NCBI RefSeq assembly: GCF_002874965.1
Contig: NZ_CP025624.1
Coordinates: forward strand, 1,736,001 to 1,800,000
Reading direction: 5' to 3'
Source: Pseudomonas sp. NC02
GTDB lineage: Bacteria; Pseudomonadota; Gammaproteobacteria; Pseudomonadales; Pseudomonadaceae
Length of the DNA stretch: 64,000 nucleotides
Shown: piece by piece, positions 45,604 through 54,088 of the stretch
Layout: every line of letters begins with the position of its first letter
Position numbering within the stretch: the stretch's first letter is position 1
Translations under genes and position numbers: made by a program
Notes under the pieces: model-generated
The model's database searches: none
What the model saw: the letters and a program-made list of their open reading frames with translations, nothing else
Told to the model about the DNA's origin: nothing

Positions 45604-48053
45604 GCCGGCACCTCCAGCAGTTTGACGGGGATGGTGTCGAATTCCTTTTTCAGCAGCGGCTGTTCCAGGCGTTCTTTCCACGGGTCCTGCTCGAACGACA
45701 GGGAGAATTGCAGGCGTTCATTCAGTGCCTGGCGCCGCGCCGGGTCTTCCAGTACAGCCTTCTTGATGTGCTCCATGCCGACCCGTTGCAGGTAGTGCAC
45801 GGTGCGCTCCAGGTAGAAGGCTTCTTCCCGGTAGAGCTGTAGGAAAGCGCCGTTGTATTCGCGCACTTCTTCGGCGGTTTTCAGCTTGACGAAGAACTCG
45901 GCGACCTCGGTCTTGATCCCGCCGTTACCGCCGATGTACATCTCCCAGCCGGAATCGACGCCGATGATTCCCACGTCCTTGATCCCCGCTTCCGAGCAGT
46001 TGCGCGGGCAGCCGGACACTGCAAGCTTGACCTTGTGGGGCGACCACATATTGAACAGGTCATGTTCCAGCTCAATCCCCAGTTGCGTCGAGTTCTGCGT
46101 ACCAAAGCGGCAGAACTCGCTGCCGACGCAGGTCTTCACGGTGCGGATGGATTTGCCGTAGGCATGGCCGGATGGCATATCGAGGTCTTTCCATACGCCG
46201 GGCAAGTCCTGCTTCTTGATGCCGAGCAAATCGATGCGCTGCCCGCCGGTGACCTTGACCATCGGCACGTTGTACTTGTCGGCCACATCAGCGATGCGCC
46301 GCAGTTCCGACGGATTGGTCACACCACCCCACATCCTTGGGACTACCGAGTAGGTGCCGTCTTTCTGAATATTGGCGTGGGCGCGTTCGTTGATCAGGCG
46401 CGATTGCGGATCGTCTTTTGCCTCGCCGGGCCAAGTGGAGATCAGGTAGTAGTTGAGTGCCGGGCGGCAGGTGGCACAGCCGTTCGGGGTGCGCCAGTTC
46501 AGGTAGCTCATGGTGCCGGCGATGGTCAGCAGGTGCTGGTCGCGGATGGCCTGGCGGATTTGCCCGTGGTTGAGGTCGCTGCAGCCGCAGATGGCTTTTT
46601 CGCTTTTCGGTTTGACGTCCGCCGCGCCGCCCACGGTGTTGATCAGGATCTGTTCCACCAGCCCGGCGCAGGAACCGCAGGAACTCGCGGCCTTGGTGTG
46701 CTTCTTCACATCGTCGACGCTGAACAGACCGTGTTCCTGAATCGCCTTGACGATGGTGCCCTTGCACACGCCGTTGCAGCCGCAGACTTCGGCGGTGTCG
46801 GCCATGCTCATGGCTTTGTCCTGGCCTTGGTGGCCTACATCGCCCAAAGCATTTTCACCGAACATCAGGTGATCGCGGATCTCGCCAATGGCATGGTTCT
46901 CACGGATCTGCCGGAAATACCAGCCGCCGTCAGCCGTATCGCCGTACAGGCAGGCGCCGACGAGGATGTCGTCCTTGATCACCAGCTTCTTGTACACGCC
47001 GCCAATCGGGTCGGAAAGCGTGATGGTTTCCGTGCCTTCGCCGCCCATGAAGTCCCCGGCGGAGAACAGGTCGATGCCGGTGACTTTCAATTTGGTCGAA
47101 GTCACCGAGCCTTGATAGCGCGCGAAACCCAGTTGGGCGAGGTGGTTGGCGCAGACCTTGGCCTGCTCGAACAGCGGTGCCACCAGGCCGTAGGCAATCC
47201 CGCGATGGCTGGCGCATTCGCCGATGGCATAGATGCGCGGGTCGTAGGTTTGCAGGGTGTCGTTGACCAGAATCCCACGGTTGCACGGGATGCCGGATTT
47301 TTCCGCGAGTTCGGTGTTGGGGCGGATGCCCGCAGCCATCACCACCAGGTCGGCGGGGATCACATCGCCATTCTTGAATTGCACCGAGCCGACGCGGCCG
47401 TTGCCGGCGTCATGCAGCGCCTCGGTCTGCTCCTTCAAGCGAAACACCAGGCCACGGCTTTCCAGTTCGGTTTGCAGCAACTGGCCGCTGGTCTTGTCCA
47501 GTTGCCGTTCCAGCAGCCACTCGCCGATATGCACCACGGTCACGTGCATGCCACGCAGCATCAGGCCGTTGGCGGCCTCCAGGCCCAGCAGGCCGCCGCC
47601 GATGACGACCGCGTGCTTGTGGGTCTTGGCGGTGTCGATCATGGCCTGGGTGTCGGCGATGTCGCGGTAGCCGATCACACCCTGCAACGTATTGCCCGGG
47701 ATCGGCAGGATAAACGGCGTGGAGCCGGTGGCGATCAGCAGGCGATCGTACTCGGCCTCGCTGCCGTCTTCGGCGATGACTTTGCGTTTGACCCGGTCGA
47801 TCTGCACCACTTTGCGGTTAAGCAACAGCTTGATGTTGTTATCGAGGTACCAGCTCAAGTCATTGAGCACGATCTCTTCGAAGGTCTGCTCACCGGCCAG
47901 CACCGGCGACAGCAAAATGCGGTTGTAATTGGTGTGGGGCTCGGCGCCGAAAACGGTGATGTCGTACAGGTCGCTGCTCAGCTTGAGCAATTCTTCAAGG
48001 GTGCGAACCCCGGCCATGCCGTTGCCGATCATCACCAGTTTGAGTTTCTTCAT
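45600..48053 (-). CDS. nirB: NADH nitrite reductase large subunit
   Basis: An 817-residue siroheme enzyme reducing nitrite to ammonium. An FAD/NAD domain (1-about 400; VMIGNGMAGVRTLEELL), BFD-like [2Fe-2S] domain (GCNGVCKGTIVKAI) and sulfite/nitrite reductase domains with cluster cysteines in TCVGSEFCRFG and SGCPRNCSEAG follow in order. The ATG at 48053 has GGAGA six bases upstream. A sigma-54-type promoter, hexaloop hairpins and terminator precede it. Confidence 0.96.
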   Translation of the reverse strand: MKKLKLVMIGNGMAGVRTLEELLKLSSDLYDITVFGAEPHTNYNRILLSPVLAGEQTFEEIVLNDLSWYLDNNIKLLLNRKVVQIDRVKRKVIAEDGSEAEYDRLLIATGSTPFILPIPGNTLQGVIGYRDIADTQAMIDTAKTHKHAVVIGGGLLGLEAANGLMLRGMHVTVVHIGEWLLERQLDKTSGQLLQTELESRGLVFRLKEQTEALHDAGNGRVGSVQFKNGDVIPADLVVMAAGIRPNTELAEKSGIPCNRGILVNDTLQTYDPRIYAIGECASHRGIAYGLVAPLFEQAKVCANHLAQLGFARYQGSVTSTKLKVTGIDLFSAGDFMGGEGTETITLSDPIGGVYKKLVIKDDILVGACLYGDTADGGWYFRQIRENHAIGEIRDHLMFGENALGDVGHQGQDKAMSMADTAEVCGCNGVCKGTIVKAIQEHGLFSVDDVKKHTKAASSCGSCAGLVEQILINTVGGAADVKPKSEKAICGCSDLNHGQIRQAIRDQHLLTIAGTMSYLNWRTPNGCATCRPALNYYLISTWPGEAKDDPQSRLINERAHANIQKDGTYSVVPRMWGGVTNPSELRRIADVADKYNVPMVKVTGGQRIDLLGIKKQDLPGVWKDLDMPSGHAYGKSIRTVKTCVGSEFCRFGTQNSTQLGIELEHDLFNMWSPHKVKLAVSGCPRNCSEAGIKDVGIIGVDSGWEMYIGGNGGIKTEVAEFFVKLKTAEEVREYNGAFLQLYREEAFYLERTVHYLQRVGMEHIKKAVLEDPARRQALNERLQFSLSFEQDPWKERLEQPLLKKEFDTIPVKLLEVPA

Positions 48054-48090
48054 GTCGTTCTCCGCAGTGGCTCGACAAATCGTGCGCAAC

Positions 48091-48132
48091 AAAAAAAGGC
48101 GTCCCCGCTACGTAAGTAGCGAGGACGCCTTT
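48091..48132 (-). terminator. Leader terminator upstream of nirB
   Basis: On the minus strand AAAGGCGTCC (48104-48095 side) pairs with GGACGCCTTT, with an inner CGCTA/TAGCG stem, and ends in seven Ts at 48097-48091. It lies 38 bp before the nirB ATG. NasT should suppress it when nitrate is present. Confidence 0.88.
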
Positions 48133-48139
48133 GTCCTGG

Positions 48140-48179
48140 TCCCGTTCTCTCGGGAAGCCCGACCTTCGACGTTGAAGGT
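48140..48179 (-). promoter_or_regulatory. ANTAR (NasT) target: tandem hexaloop hairpins in the nirB leader
   Basis: Hairpin 1 is ACCTTC-AACGTC-GAAGGT (48179-48162) and hairpin 2 is TCCCG-AGAGAA-CGGGA (48155-48140). Both loops have six bases with A at position 1 and G at position 4, the published signature of ANTAR-protein targets. They lie directly before the leader terminator. Confidence 0.85.
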
Positions 48180-48210
48180 GCGGCTATATGTGTGTTGATG
48201 GGAAAGCTAA

Positions 48211-48226
48211 TGCAGCGGTTGTGCCA
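48211..48226 (-). promoter_or_regulatory. Sigma-54-type promoter of nirB
   Basis: Minus-strand TGGCACAACCGCTGCA has GG and GC separated by ten bases, as in -24/-12 promoters. Transcription would start near 48200, about 20 bases before the first hexaloop hairpin. It suits nitrogen (NtrC) control. Confidence 0.7.
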
Positions 48227-48285
48227 AGTAGGATTTTGGCCGGTTTTGCTAAGTGAGGCGGTGATGTATCAAGAAATTTCGCCTC

Positions 48286-49956
48286 TTAGTGGTGCAACAG
48301 CCAGTACAACAGCACCAGATTGATCAGCAGCGACAGCACGGCCAACGTTTGCCAGACCTTCAGCGGTTCGCGCTCCAGCAGCGGTTTTGGTCGCGTGCTC
48401 AACTCGCGGCGATCCGCCTGCTCCAGTACCAGCAACCATTCCTCGGCAGTTTCATAACGTTGCTCGGGTTGCGCGGCGACTGCGCGCTCCAGGCTCTGTT
48501 GCAGCCAGTCGGGCAGGTCGGGGCGGTAGCGGCTGGCGCCGACAAGCGTAGTGAACCTGGGACGCTGGAAAGCTTCGATTTCGCCGTAGGGGTAATGCCC
48601 GGTGAGCAGGTAATACAAGGTCACACCGACGCTATACAAGTCCTGTTGCGGGGTAGGGCGTTCGCCGTTGAAGGCTTCCGGGGCGATAAAGCTTGGCGTG
48701 CCAGGCAACAGGTGCGCGCGATCCTCCGAGAGCCCGGGGCAGTAGGCCAGGCCGAAGTCCAGCACACGCAATTCGCCATCCTCTCCCAGCAGCAGGTTTT
48801 CCGGCTTGATGTCGCGGTGCAGGATCTGCCGGCGGTGCAGCAGCCCGACGGCACGCAACAGGCGCTCGGCCAGGGTTTGCCACTGCGCCAGGGGCAATGG
48901 GCCCTGGTGCTTGAACAGTTCGGCCAGGGTTTGGCCGGAGTATTCACGCATCACGTAGTACAAATGCTGACGGCCACTGGCTGGATGGACTTCAGGGAAC
49001 GCGCGGCCGGCGACCCGGCGCAGGAACCATTCCTCTGACAGCAATGCCTGGGCGGCGAACACGTCATCGTCGTGGCTGAGCGGCAAGGTCTTCAGCAGCC
49101 ACGCCTGTTGATGGGCATCGCGCACCCGATAGAGCAAGGATTGGCGGCTTTGCCCCAACAGCGACTCTACGTGCCAGCCTTCGAAGCGCTGGCCGGGTTT
49201 CAGGGGGGGCGGCAGGGGCCATTGCTGCAACTGCACCAGCGCATCGCCGAGGGTGGCGGCGCCAAGCTGGTCGACGCGGACCAGCAGGGCGCTGGCGTTG
49301 TCCTGGCTACCAGCCAGGTGCGCGGCGCTGACCAGGGTGTTTACCGCGAGGTCCAGGTCCGACTGTTCCCGCAGGATTGCGCTGATGTTGTTGTCATCCA
49401 GGGTCGCCCACACGCCGTCGCTGAGCAGCAGGAAACACTCGCCTGCCCGCAACTCGCCGTCGAGGAAATCCAGCACCAGATGCTGATCCAGGCCCATGGC
49501 GCGCTTGAGCACATGCTGCATGCCCGGTTGCTCCCACACATGCTCCTGGCTCAGGCGCTGCAACTGGCCATCGAGCCAGCGGTACACCCGGCAATCACCC
49601 ACATGGGCCAGGGTGAAACGCTGGCCGCGAAACACCAGGGCGCTGAGGGTGGTCAGCAACGGCTGACCGCCGCCATTGGCTTGCAGCCAGCGATTCTGGG
49701 CCACCAGCAAGCGTTCCAGGGCCTGGGCCACGCCCCAGGTTTGCGGCGTGGCGTAATAGTCCAGGGCCAGCGCTTGCAAGGTCGAGCGTGCAGCCAGTCC
49801 GCCATCGGCGCATTGGCTGACGCCATCGGCGATGGCACACAAGTAGCCTTTGCTGGCGGCCAGCTCCGGGGCGGGAGTGACCAGGCGCAAGGCGTCCTGG
49901 TTTTCCTGCCGTGGGCCGGTGGCGCTGGCTTGGGCGAAGCTCAGTTGCAGGCTCAT
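48286..49956 (-). CDS. PP2C phosphatase - Ser/Thr kinase fusion with C-terminal membrane anchor
   Basis: A 556-residue protein. Residues 1-230 are a PP2C-type phosphatase (ENQDAL, IADGVSQCADGG, AHVGDCRVYRW, LLLSDGVW, GSQDNASAL). Residues 260-520 are a Hanks-type kinase with K289, HRDIKPENLLL (D382) and LDFGLAY (D400). The Gly-rich loop (LLGQSRQSLL) is degenerate. A membrane helix (about 535-553, LAVLSLLINLVLLYWLL) ends the chain. The gene overlaps nasA by one base (TGATG), so it is expressed with the nitrate transporter and may control transport or NasT signalling. Substrates are unknown. Confidence 0.9.
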   Translation of the reverse strand: MSLQLSFAQASATGPRQENQDALRLVTPAPELAASKGYLCAIADGVSQCADGGLAARSTLQALALDYYATPQTWGVAQALERLLVAQNRWLQANGGGQPLLTTLSALVFRGQRFTLAHVGDCRVYRWLDGQLQRLSQEHVWEQPGMQHVLKRAMGLDQHLVLDFLDGELRAGECFLLLSDGVWATLDDNNISAILREQSDLDLAVNTLVSAAHLAGSQDNASALLVRVDQLGAATLGDALVQLQQWPLPPPLKPGQRFEGWHVESLLGQSRQSLLYRVRDAHQQAWLLKTLPLSHDDDVFAAQALLSEEWFLRRVAGRAFPEVHPASGRQHLYYVMREYSGQTLAELFKHQGPLPLAQWQTLAERLLRAVGLLHRRQILHRDIKPENLLLGEDGELRVLDFGLAYCPGLSEDRAHLLPGTPSFIAPEAFNGERPTPQQDLYSVGVTLYYLLTGHYPYGEIEAFQRPRFTTLVGASRYRPDLPDWLQQSLERAVAAQPEQRYETAEEWLLVLEQADRRELSTRPKPLLEREPLKVWQTLAVLSLLINLVLLYWLLHH

Positions 49957-51167
49957 CAGACCCGTGCAGCCGTCACCGCAGCCGAGCCCCAGGTGGTTCT
50001 CCAGCGACGCTTGACGCCGTACAGGCCGAACCAGGCCAGCACGCCCAGGCTGGCGAACAGCCACAGCGCCAACTGATAGCTGCCGGTGCTTTGCTTGATC
50101 GCGCCCATGCCCGCCGCCAGGGCGAAACCGCCGATGCCGCCGGCCATGCCGATCAGGCCGGTCATCACACCAATCTCGCGGTGAAAGCGTTGGGGCACCA
50201 GTTGGAAGACTGCACCGTTACCGGCACCCAAACCGAGCATGGTGCACACAAAAAGCGCCAGTGCTGCGTAGGAGCTTGGCAGGTTGAACCCCACCGCCGC
50301 GATGCAGATCGCTGCCACGCCGTACATGCCGAGCAGGGTGCGAATCCCGCCGAAACGGTCGGCCAGGGCGCCGCCCAAAGGCCGCATCAGGCTGCCGCCG
50401 AATACGCAGGCGGCGGTGTAGTAGCCGGCGGTGACCGGGCTCAGGCCGTATTGGTCGTTGAAATAGCCGGGCAGGGCGCTGGCCAGGCCGATGAAACCAC
50501 CGAAGGTCACACTGTAGAAGAACATGAACCACCAACTGTCGCGGTCGCCCAGGGCTTTGAAGTAGTCGGCCATGGACTTGGCCTTGGGTCGTTGCGGGGC
50601 GTTGCGGGCGAGCCAGGCGAAGACGATCAGCGTCAGGATCAGCGGGATCAGTGCGAAGCCGAACACATTGCTCCAGCCAAACGCGGCGGCGAGCACCGGT
50701 GCCAGCAGGGCCGCAAACACCGTCCCGGAGTTGCCGGCGCCGGCGATGCCCATGGCCTTGCCCTGGTGCTCGGCGGGGTACCACTGGGACGCCAGGGGCA
50801 GGGCGACGGCGAACGAGGCTCCCGCCATGCCGAGGAACATGCCCAGCAGCAGGGCTTGCTCGTAGCTGTGGATTCCGAGTTTCCAGGCGACGAACAAGGC
50901 GCCGATGACAATCACCTGGCCGATCAGGCCGGCGGTCTTGGGGGAGAGTTTGTCGGCGAGCATGCCCATCAGGAACCGCAGCACCGCGCCGGCCAGGATG
51001 GGGGTGGCGACCACCAGGCCGCGTTGTTGGGTGGTGAGGTGCAGGTCGGCGGCGATTTGTACCGCCAATGGGCCCAACAGGTACCAGACCATGAAGCTCA
51101 GGTCGAAATACAGGAACGCGGCGAACAGGGTCGGGGTGTGACCGGATTTCCAGAAGCTTGATTTCAT
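49956..51167 (-). CDS. nasA: Nitrate/nitrite MFS transporter
   Basis: A 403-residue major facilitator with 12 helices of the nitrate/nitrite porter family. Both nitrate signatures are present: GIAGAGNSGTVFAALLAP in helix 5 and GLGAGNGAVFQLVPQRF in helix 11. The first Arg of the substrate pair lies in AVLRFLMG. The ATG at 51167 follows GAGGTG. It heads the nasA-kinase unit and has its own sigma-54-type promoter and NasT leader. Confidence 0.95.
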   Translation of the reverse strand: MKSSFWKSGHTPTLFAAFLYFDLSFMVWYLLGPLAVQIAADLHLTTQQRGLVVATPILAGAVLRFLMGMLADKLSPKTAGLIGQVIVIGALFVAWKLGIHSYEQALLLGMFLGMAGASFAVALPLASQWYPAEHQGKAMGIAGAGNSGTVFAALLAPVLAAAFGWSNVFGFALIPLILTLIVFAWLARNAPQRPKAKSMADYFKALGDRDSWWFMFFYSVTFGGFIGLASALPGYFNDQYGLSPVTAGYYTAACVFGGSLMRPLGGALADRFGGIRTLLGMYGVAAICIAAVGFNLPSSYAALALFVCTMLGLGAGNGAVFQLVPQRFHREIGVMTGLIGMAGGIGGFALAAGMGAIKQSTGSYQLALWLFASLGVLAWFGLYGVKRRWRTTWGSAAVTAARV

Positions 51168-51259
51168 CACGCACCTCAGCGGTAAGGGGTCTTATGAGAA
51201 GGCCTGGTGATGGAACGGCTGGGGCCGCCCCATCGGCCCCGGGCTATGGGGCCAAAACG

Positions 51260-51306
51260 AAAAAACGCCGCCACCGGGTTCGCTGGGGCAAACCGGGTGT
51301 GCGACG
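51260..51306 (-). terminator. Leader terminator upstream of nasA
   Basis: Minus-strand CGTCGC then CACCCGGTTTG pairs with CGAACCCGGTG then GCGGCG, with one bulged A and one mismatch, and six Ts end it at 51260. The first arm overlaps the second hexaloop hairpin (51302-51306), so the two folds exclude each other. Confidence 0.8.
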
Positions 51307-51341
51307 TCTTTGTCGTGGAGGGGGCAACCGCCGTTGGCTAC
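51302..51341 (-). promoter_or_regulatory. ANTAR (NasT) target: tandem hexaloop hairpins in the nasA leader
   Basis: Hairpin 1 is GTAGCC-AACGGC-GGTTGC (51341-51324, with two G-T pairs) and hairpin 2 is CGAC-AAAGAC-GTCG (51315-51302). Both six-base loops have A1 and G4. Stabilising hairpin 2 would prevent terminator formation. Confidence 0.78.
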
Positions 51342-51356
51342 CTGTGGGGATTCTTT

Positions 51357-51373
51357 AGCAAGAGGTGGGCCAA
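51357..51373 (-). promoter_or_regulatory. Sigma-54-type promoter of nasA
   Basis: Minus-strand TTGGCCCACCTCTTGCT has GG and GC ten bases apart. The predicted start near 51347 is just before the first hexaloop hairpin. Confidence 0.68.
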
Positions 51374-51404
51374 CAGGGGGTGGGGGCGTTGTGGTGTGGT
51401 GTGG

Positions 51405-52215
51405 TGTACATATCCGTTGCTGCGGTAACGGCGGCTTAGGGTTCCGCTCTTACAGCGGGTCACTTTTGGCAAACGCCCCAAAAGTAACCAAAAGGTCTTT
51501 GCCCCACCACTCGGTGCCTCGCTTAGGCTCGGCATGCCCGCACTCCGGCCCGGTTCCGCGGGCCGCCGCGACGGGCCATCCATGGCCCGGCGCGGCTAAA
51601 CCGGCGTCCTGCCGGTTTACCCGCTCCACCGTGCCTACTTGCGGCCATCGTGGTTGACGGGGCCTGCAGATCAAAATCAAAAGCAAGAGCACAGCGGCCT
51701 CCCGGCCGGCTTGAGTGTTAAAAGCAAAAGCAAAGACCAGAGCGAAAACAGATCTGCTTTTCTGTGGGAGCGGGCTTGCTCGCGAAAAACCTGAGAGCGC
51801 CGCGTTCATTCAGGATGCCCGCGTAATCGTTAACGACCTTCGCGAGCAAGCCCGCTCCCACATTTTTTGGACCGTGCCCGCTTTAGATTTTGATTTTGCT
51901 CTTCAACACTCAAGCCGGCCGGTAGGCCGCTGTGCTTTTGCTTTTGCTTTTGATCTTAGGCGCCCCGTTAAACCACGCTGGCCGAACGCAGGCAGTACGG
52001 AGCGGGTAAACCGGCAGGACGCCGGTTTAGCCGCGACGGGGCAGGACGCCCCGTCGCGGCGGCCCGCGGAGTAATGCCGGAGTGCGGGCACACCGAGCCT
52101 AAGCGAGGTGCCGAGTGGTGGGGCAAGAGCGTTTTGCTTACTTTTGCGCTGTTCAAAAGTGAGCCGCCGTAAGGGCGGAACCAATAGCGGCCGTTACCTA
52201 AATAACGGATATACA
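51405..52215. repeat. Composite ~810-bp palindrome with a REPIN at its centre
   Basis: The left arm (51405-about 51730) and the reverse complement of the right arm (about 51885-52215) match over most of their length. Shared strings include CCCCACCACTCGG, CCTCGCTTAGGCTCGG, GCTAAACCGGCGTCCTGCCG, GCGGGCCGCCGCGACGGG and GCCGGCTTGAGTGTT. Smaller hairpins are nested in each arm. The element fills most of the 1063 bp between the nasA start and the end of nasT. Open frames inside it are by-products of the repeat, not genes. Confidence 0.9.
51764..51861. repeat. REPIN-type inverted repeat, copy D
   Basis: GTGGGAGCGGGCTTGCTCGC at 51764 and its complement ending at 51861. It sits at the centre of the larger palindrome, so the two repeat types are nested. 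Confidence 0.9.
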
Positions 52216-52230
52216 CCCCGCCCCCCCCTC

Positions 52231-52806
52231 TCACCCCAACAACTCACTCATCGCAATAATCTGCTCCGCCACCTGAATCAGCTTCTGCTGCCGACTCATC
52301 GCCTGACGCCGCATCAGCGTGTAGGCCTCTTCCTCATTACACCCCTTCATTTTCATCAACAACCCCTTGGCCGTTTCGATCCGCTTGCGTTCGGCCAACT
52401 GCTGATCCCGCGCCTGCAACTGCGCGCGTAGCGCCTGGTCACTCTCGAACCGCGCCATCGCCACATCCAGAATCGGCTGCAACCGCTGCGCCTGAATCCC
52501 CTCGACAATGTAGGCACTCACCCCGGACTTGATCGCCTGACGCATCACCCCCGGATCATGCTCATCGGTAAACATCACAATCGGCCGTGGCTGGTCGCGA
52601 CTCACCAGCACCACCTGCTCCATCACATCGCGTCCCGGCGACTCGGTATCGATCAAAATCACGTCCGGGCGCACCGCTTCGACCCGCGCCGGCAAGTCGA
52701 TCGTCAACCCCGATTCATCGATCACCTCAAACCCGGCCTCGGTCAACGCAGCCTTGAGCCGCCCGACCTTGCGCGGTGTGTCATTGATCAACAGGATTCG
52801 TAGCAT
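52231..52806 (-). CDS. nasT: ANTAR-domain antiterminator NasT
   Basis: A 191-residue response-regulator-like protein. The receiver-like domain (1-about 125) starts MLRILLINDTPRKVGRLKAA. The ANTAR RNA-binding domain (about 130-190) reads ERKRIETAKGLLMKMKGCNE and EEAYTLMRRQAMSRQQK. Free NasT binds hexaloop hairpins in leader RNA and prevents termination; NasS holds it when nitrate is absent. It follows nasS by 12 bp. Confidence 0.95.
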   Translation of the reverse strand: MLRILLINDTPRKVGRLKAALTEAGFEVIDESGLTIDLPARVEAVRPDVILIDTESPGRDVMEQVVLVSRDQPRPIVMFTDEHDPGVMRQAIKSGVSAYIVEGIQAQRLQPILDVAMARFESDQALRAQLQARDQQLAERKRIETAKGLLMKMKGCNEEEAYTLMRRQAMSRQQKLIQVAEQIIAMSELLG

Positions 52807-52818
52807 GGGTTCCTCCTG

Positions 52819-54018
52819 TCAGCGCAAGGCCTGGCGGCTGGCAACATCTGCCATGGCATGCAGGCGAAAGCTGCGGGCATACCCGGCCGGGTCCGAACCG
52901 TCCCAGATTTTTCCGTCGATCAACTGGCTGCTGCGCATGGCCTCGCCACCGGCAGGCACGCCCACGGCGCTGGCCGCCTGGCGATAGATGTCCAGTTGTT
53001 GCACACGCCGGGCAACGCCGAGGTAGTCCGGGTCCTCCCGCAGCAGGCCCCAGCGGCGGAACTGGGTCATGAACCACATGCCATCAGACAGGTAGGGCAG
53101 GTTCACCTCGCCGTCGCCATAAAAACGCAGCGCGTGGGGATCCTGCCAGTGGTTGCCGAGGCCGTCATCGTAGTCGCCGAGCAGGCGCGGTTCGATGCAA
53201 TCGAGCGGGGCGTCGAGGTACTGCGGGGCGCTCAGCAACTGTGCAGTGGAGCGGCGGTTTTCCGTGCTCTGTTCGATAAAACGGCTGGCCTGCAGGATCG
53301 CCATCACCAGTACCCGGGCGGTATTGGGGTATTGCTCGACAAATGCCTGGGTGCAGCCGAGTACTTTTTCCGGATGGTCCGGCCACAGTGCCTGGGTGGT
53401 GGCCAGGGTAAAACCCTGGTTCTGCTTCACCGCACTGGCGCACCAGGGCTCGCCCACACAAAAGCCGTCGATGCGCCCGGCTTGCAGGTGCGCAACCATC
53501 TGCGGCGGCGGCACCACCACACTGTCCACATCCTGCAGGGGATGGATGCCCTGGCTGGCCAGCCAGTAATACAACCACATGGCGTGGGTACCTGTGGGAA
53601 AGGTCTGGGCGAAGGTGAGTTTTGTTCGGCTTTGGTGCACGTGGCGGTCCAGTGCCTCAGGACTGGTCACCCCCAGCTGTTGCAAGCCACGGGACAGGTT
53701 GATGCTCTGGCCGTTCTGGTTCAGGCCCATCAGCACCGCCATATCGGTGGGTGCCACGCCGCCGATGCCCAGGTGTACGGCGTAGATCAGGCCGTACAGG
53801 CTGTGGGCGGCGTCCAGTTCGCCGCTGACCAGGTTGTCCCGCAGGCTGGCCCATGATGACTGGCGCCTGAGATTCAAGGTCAGGCCACAGGGCTGGGCGA
53901 AGCCCTGGGTGGCGGCGACCACCACCGAGGCGCAATCGCTCAGGGCCATGAAACCCAGGTTGAGGCTGCTCTTTTCCGGGGCATCGCTGCCGTTGACCCA
54001 AGCCAGGGGATCACTCAT
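52819..54018 (-). CDS. nasS: Nitrate-sensing NasT partner NasS
   Basis: A 399-residue protein of the NrtA/CmpA substrate-binding family with no signal peptide, so it stays in the cytoplasm. LNLGFMALSDCASVVVAATQ, DAAHSLYGLIYAVHLGIGG and RIDGFCVGEPWCASAVKQNQ are typical of the family. It binds nitrate and then releases NasT. The ATG at 54018 (MSDPLAWVNG) has AAAGGT upstream. Its own leader carries the same control module as nasA. Confidence 0.94.
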   Translation of the reverse strand: MSDPLAWVNGSDAPEKSSLNLGFMALSDCASVVVAATQGFAQPCGLTLNLRRQSSWASLRDNLVSGELDAAHSLYGLIYAVHLGIGGVAPTDMAVLMGLNQNGQSINLSRGLQQLGVTSPEALDRHVHQSRTKLTFAQTFPTGTHAMWLYYWLASQGIHPLQDVDSVVVPPPQMVAHLQAGRIDGFCVGEPWCASAVKQNQGFTLATTQALWPDHPEKVLGCTQAFVEQYPNTARVLVMAILQASRFIEQSTENRRSTAQLLSAPQYLDAPLDCIEPRLLGDYDDGLGNHWQDPHALRFYGDGEVNLPYLSDGMWFMTQFRRWGLLREDPDYLGVARRVQQLDIYRQAASAVGVPAGGEAMRSSQLIDGKIWDGSDPAGYARSFRLHAMADVASRQALR

Positions 54019-54035
54019 CAATACGTACCTTTCAT

Positions 54036-54088
54036 AAAAAAACGCCGTTCCGTCGGGTACTCAGAAGAAGAGCCCGGGGTAACGACGT
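54036..54088 (-). terminator. Leader terminator upstream of nasS
   Basis: Minus-strand ACGTCGTT (54088-54081) pairs with AACGGCGT, with an inner GGGCTC/GAG-CCC stem, followed by seven Ts (54042-54036), 18 bp before the nasS ATG. The first arm overlaps hexaloop hairpin 2. Confidence 0.8.

Noticed and set aside
46035..48119. A 694-codon plus-strand frame opposite nirB
   Set aside because: Antisense shadow; it also crosses the nirB leader terminator, and its product has no recognisable domain.
51450..52184. Several open frames of 80-120 codons within the palindrome
   Set aside because: They come from the repeat itself, lie on both strands with mirrored products, and lack ribosome-binding sites.
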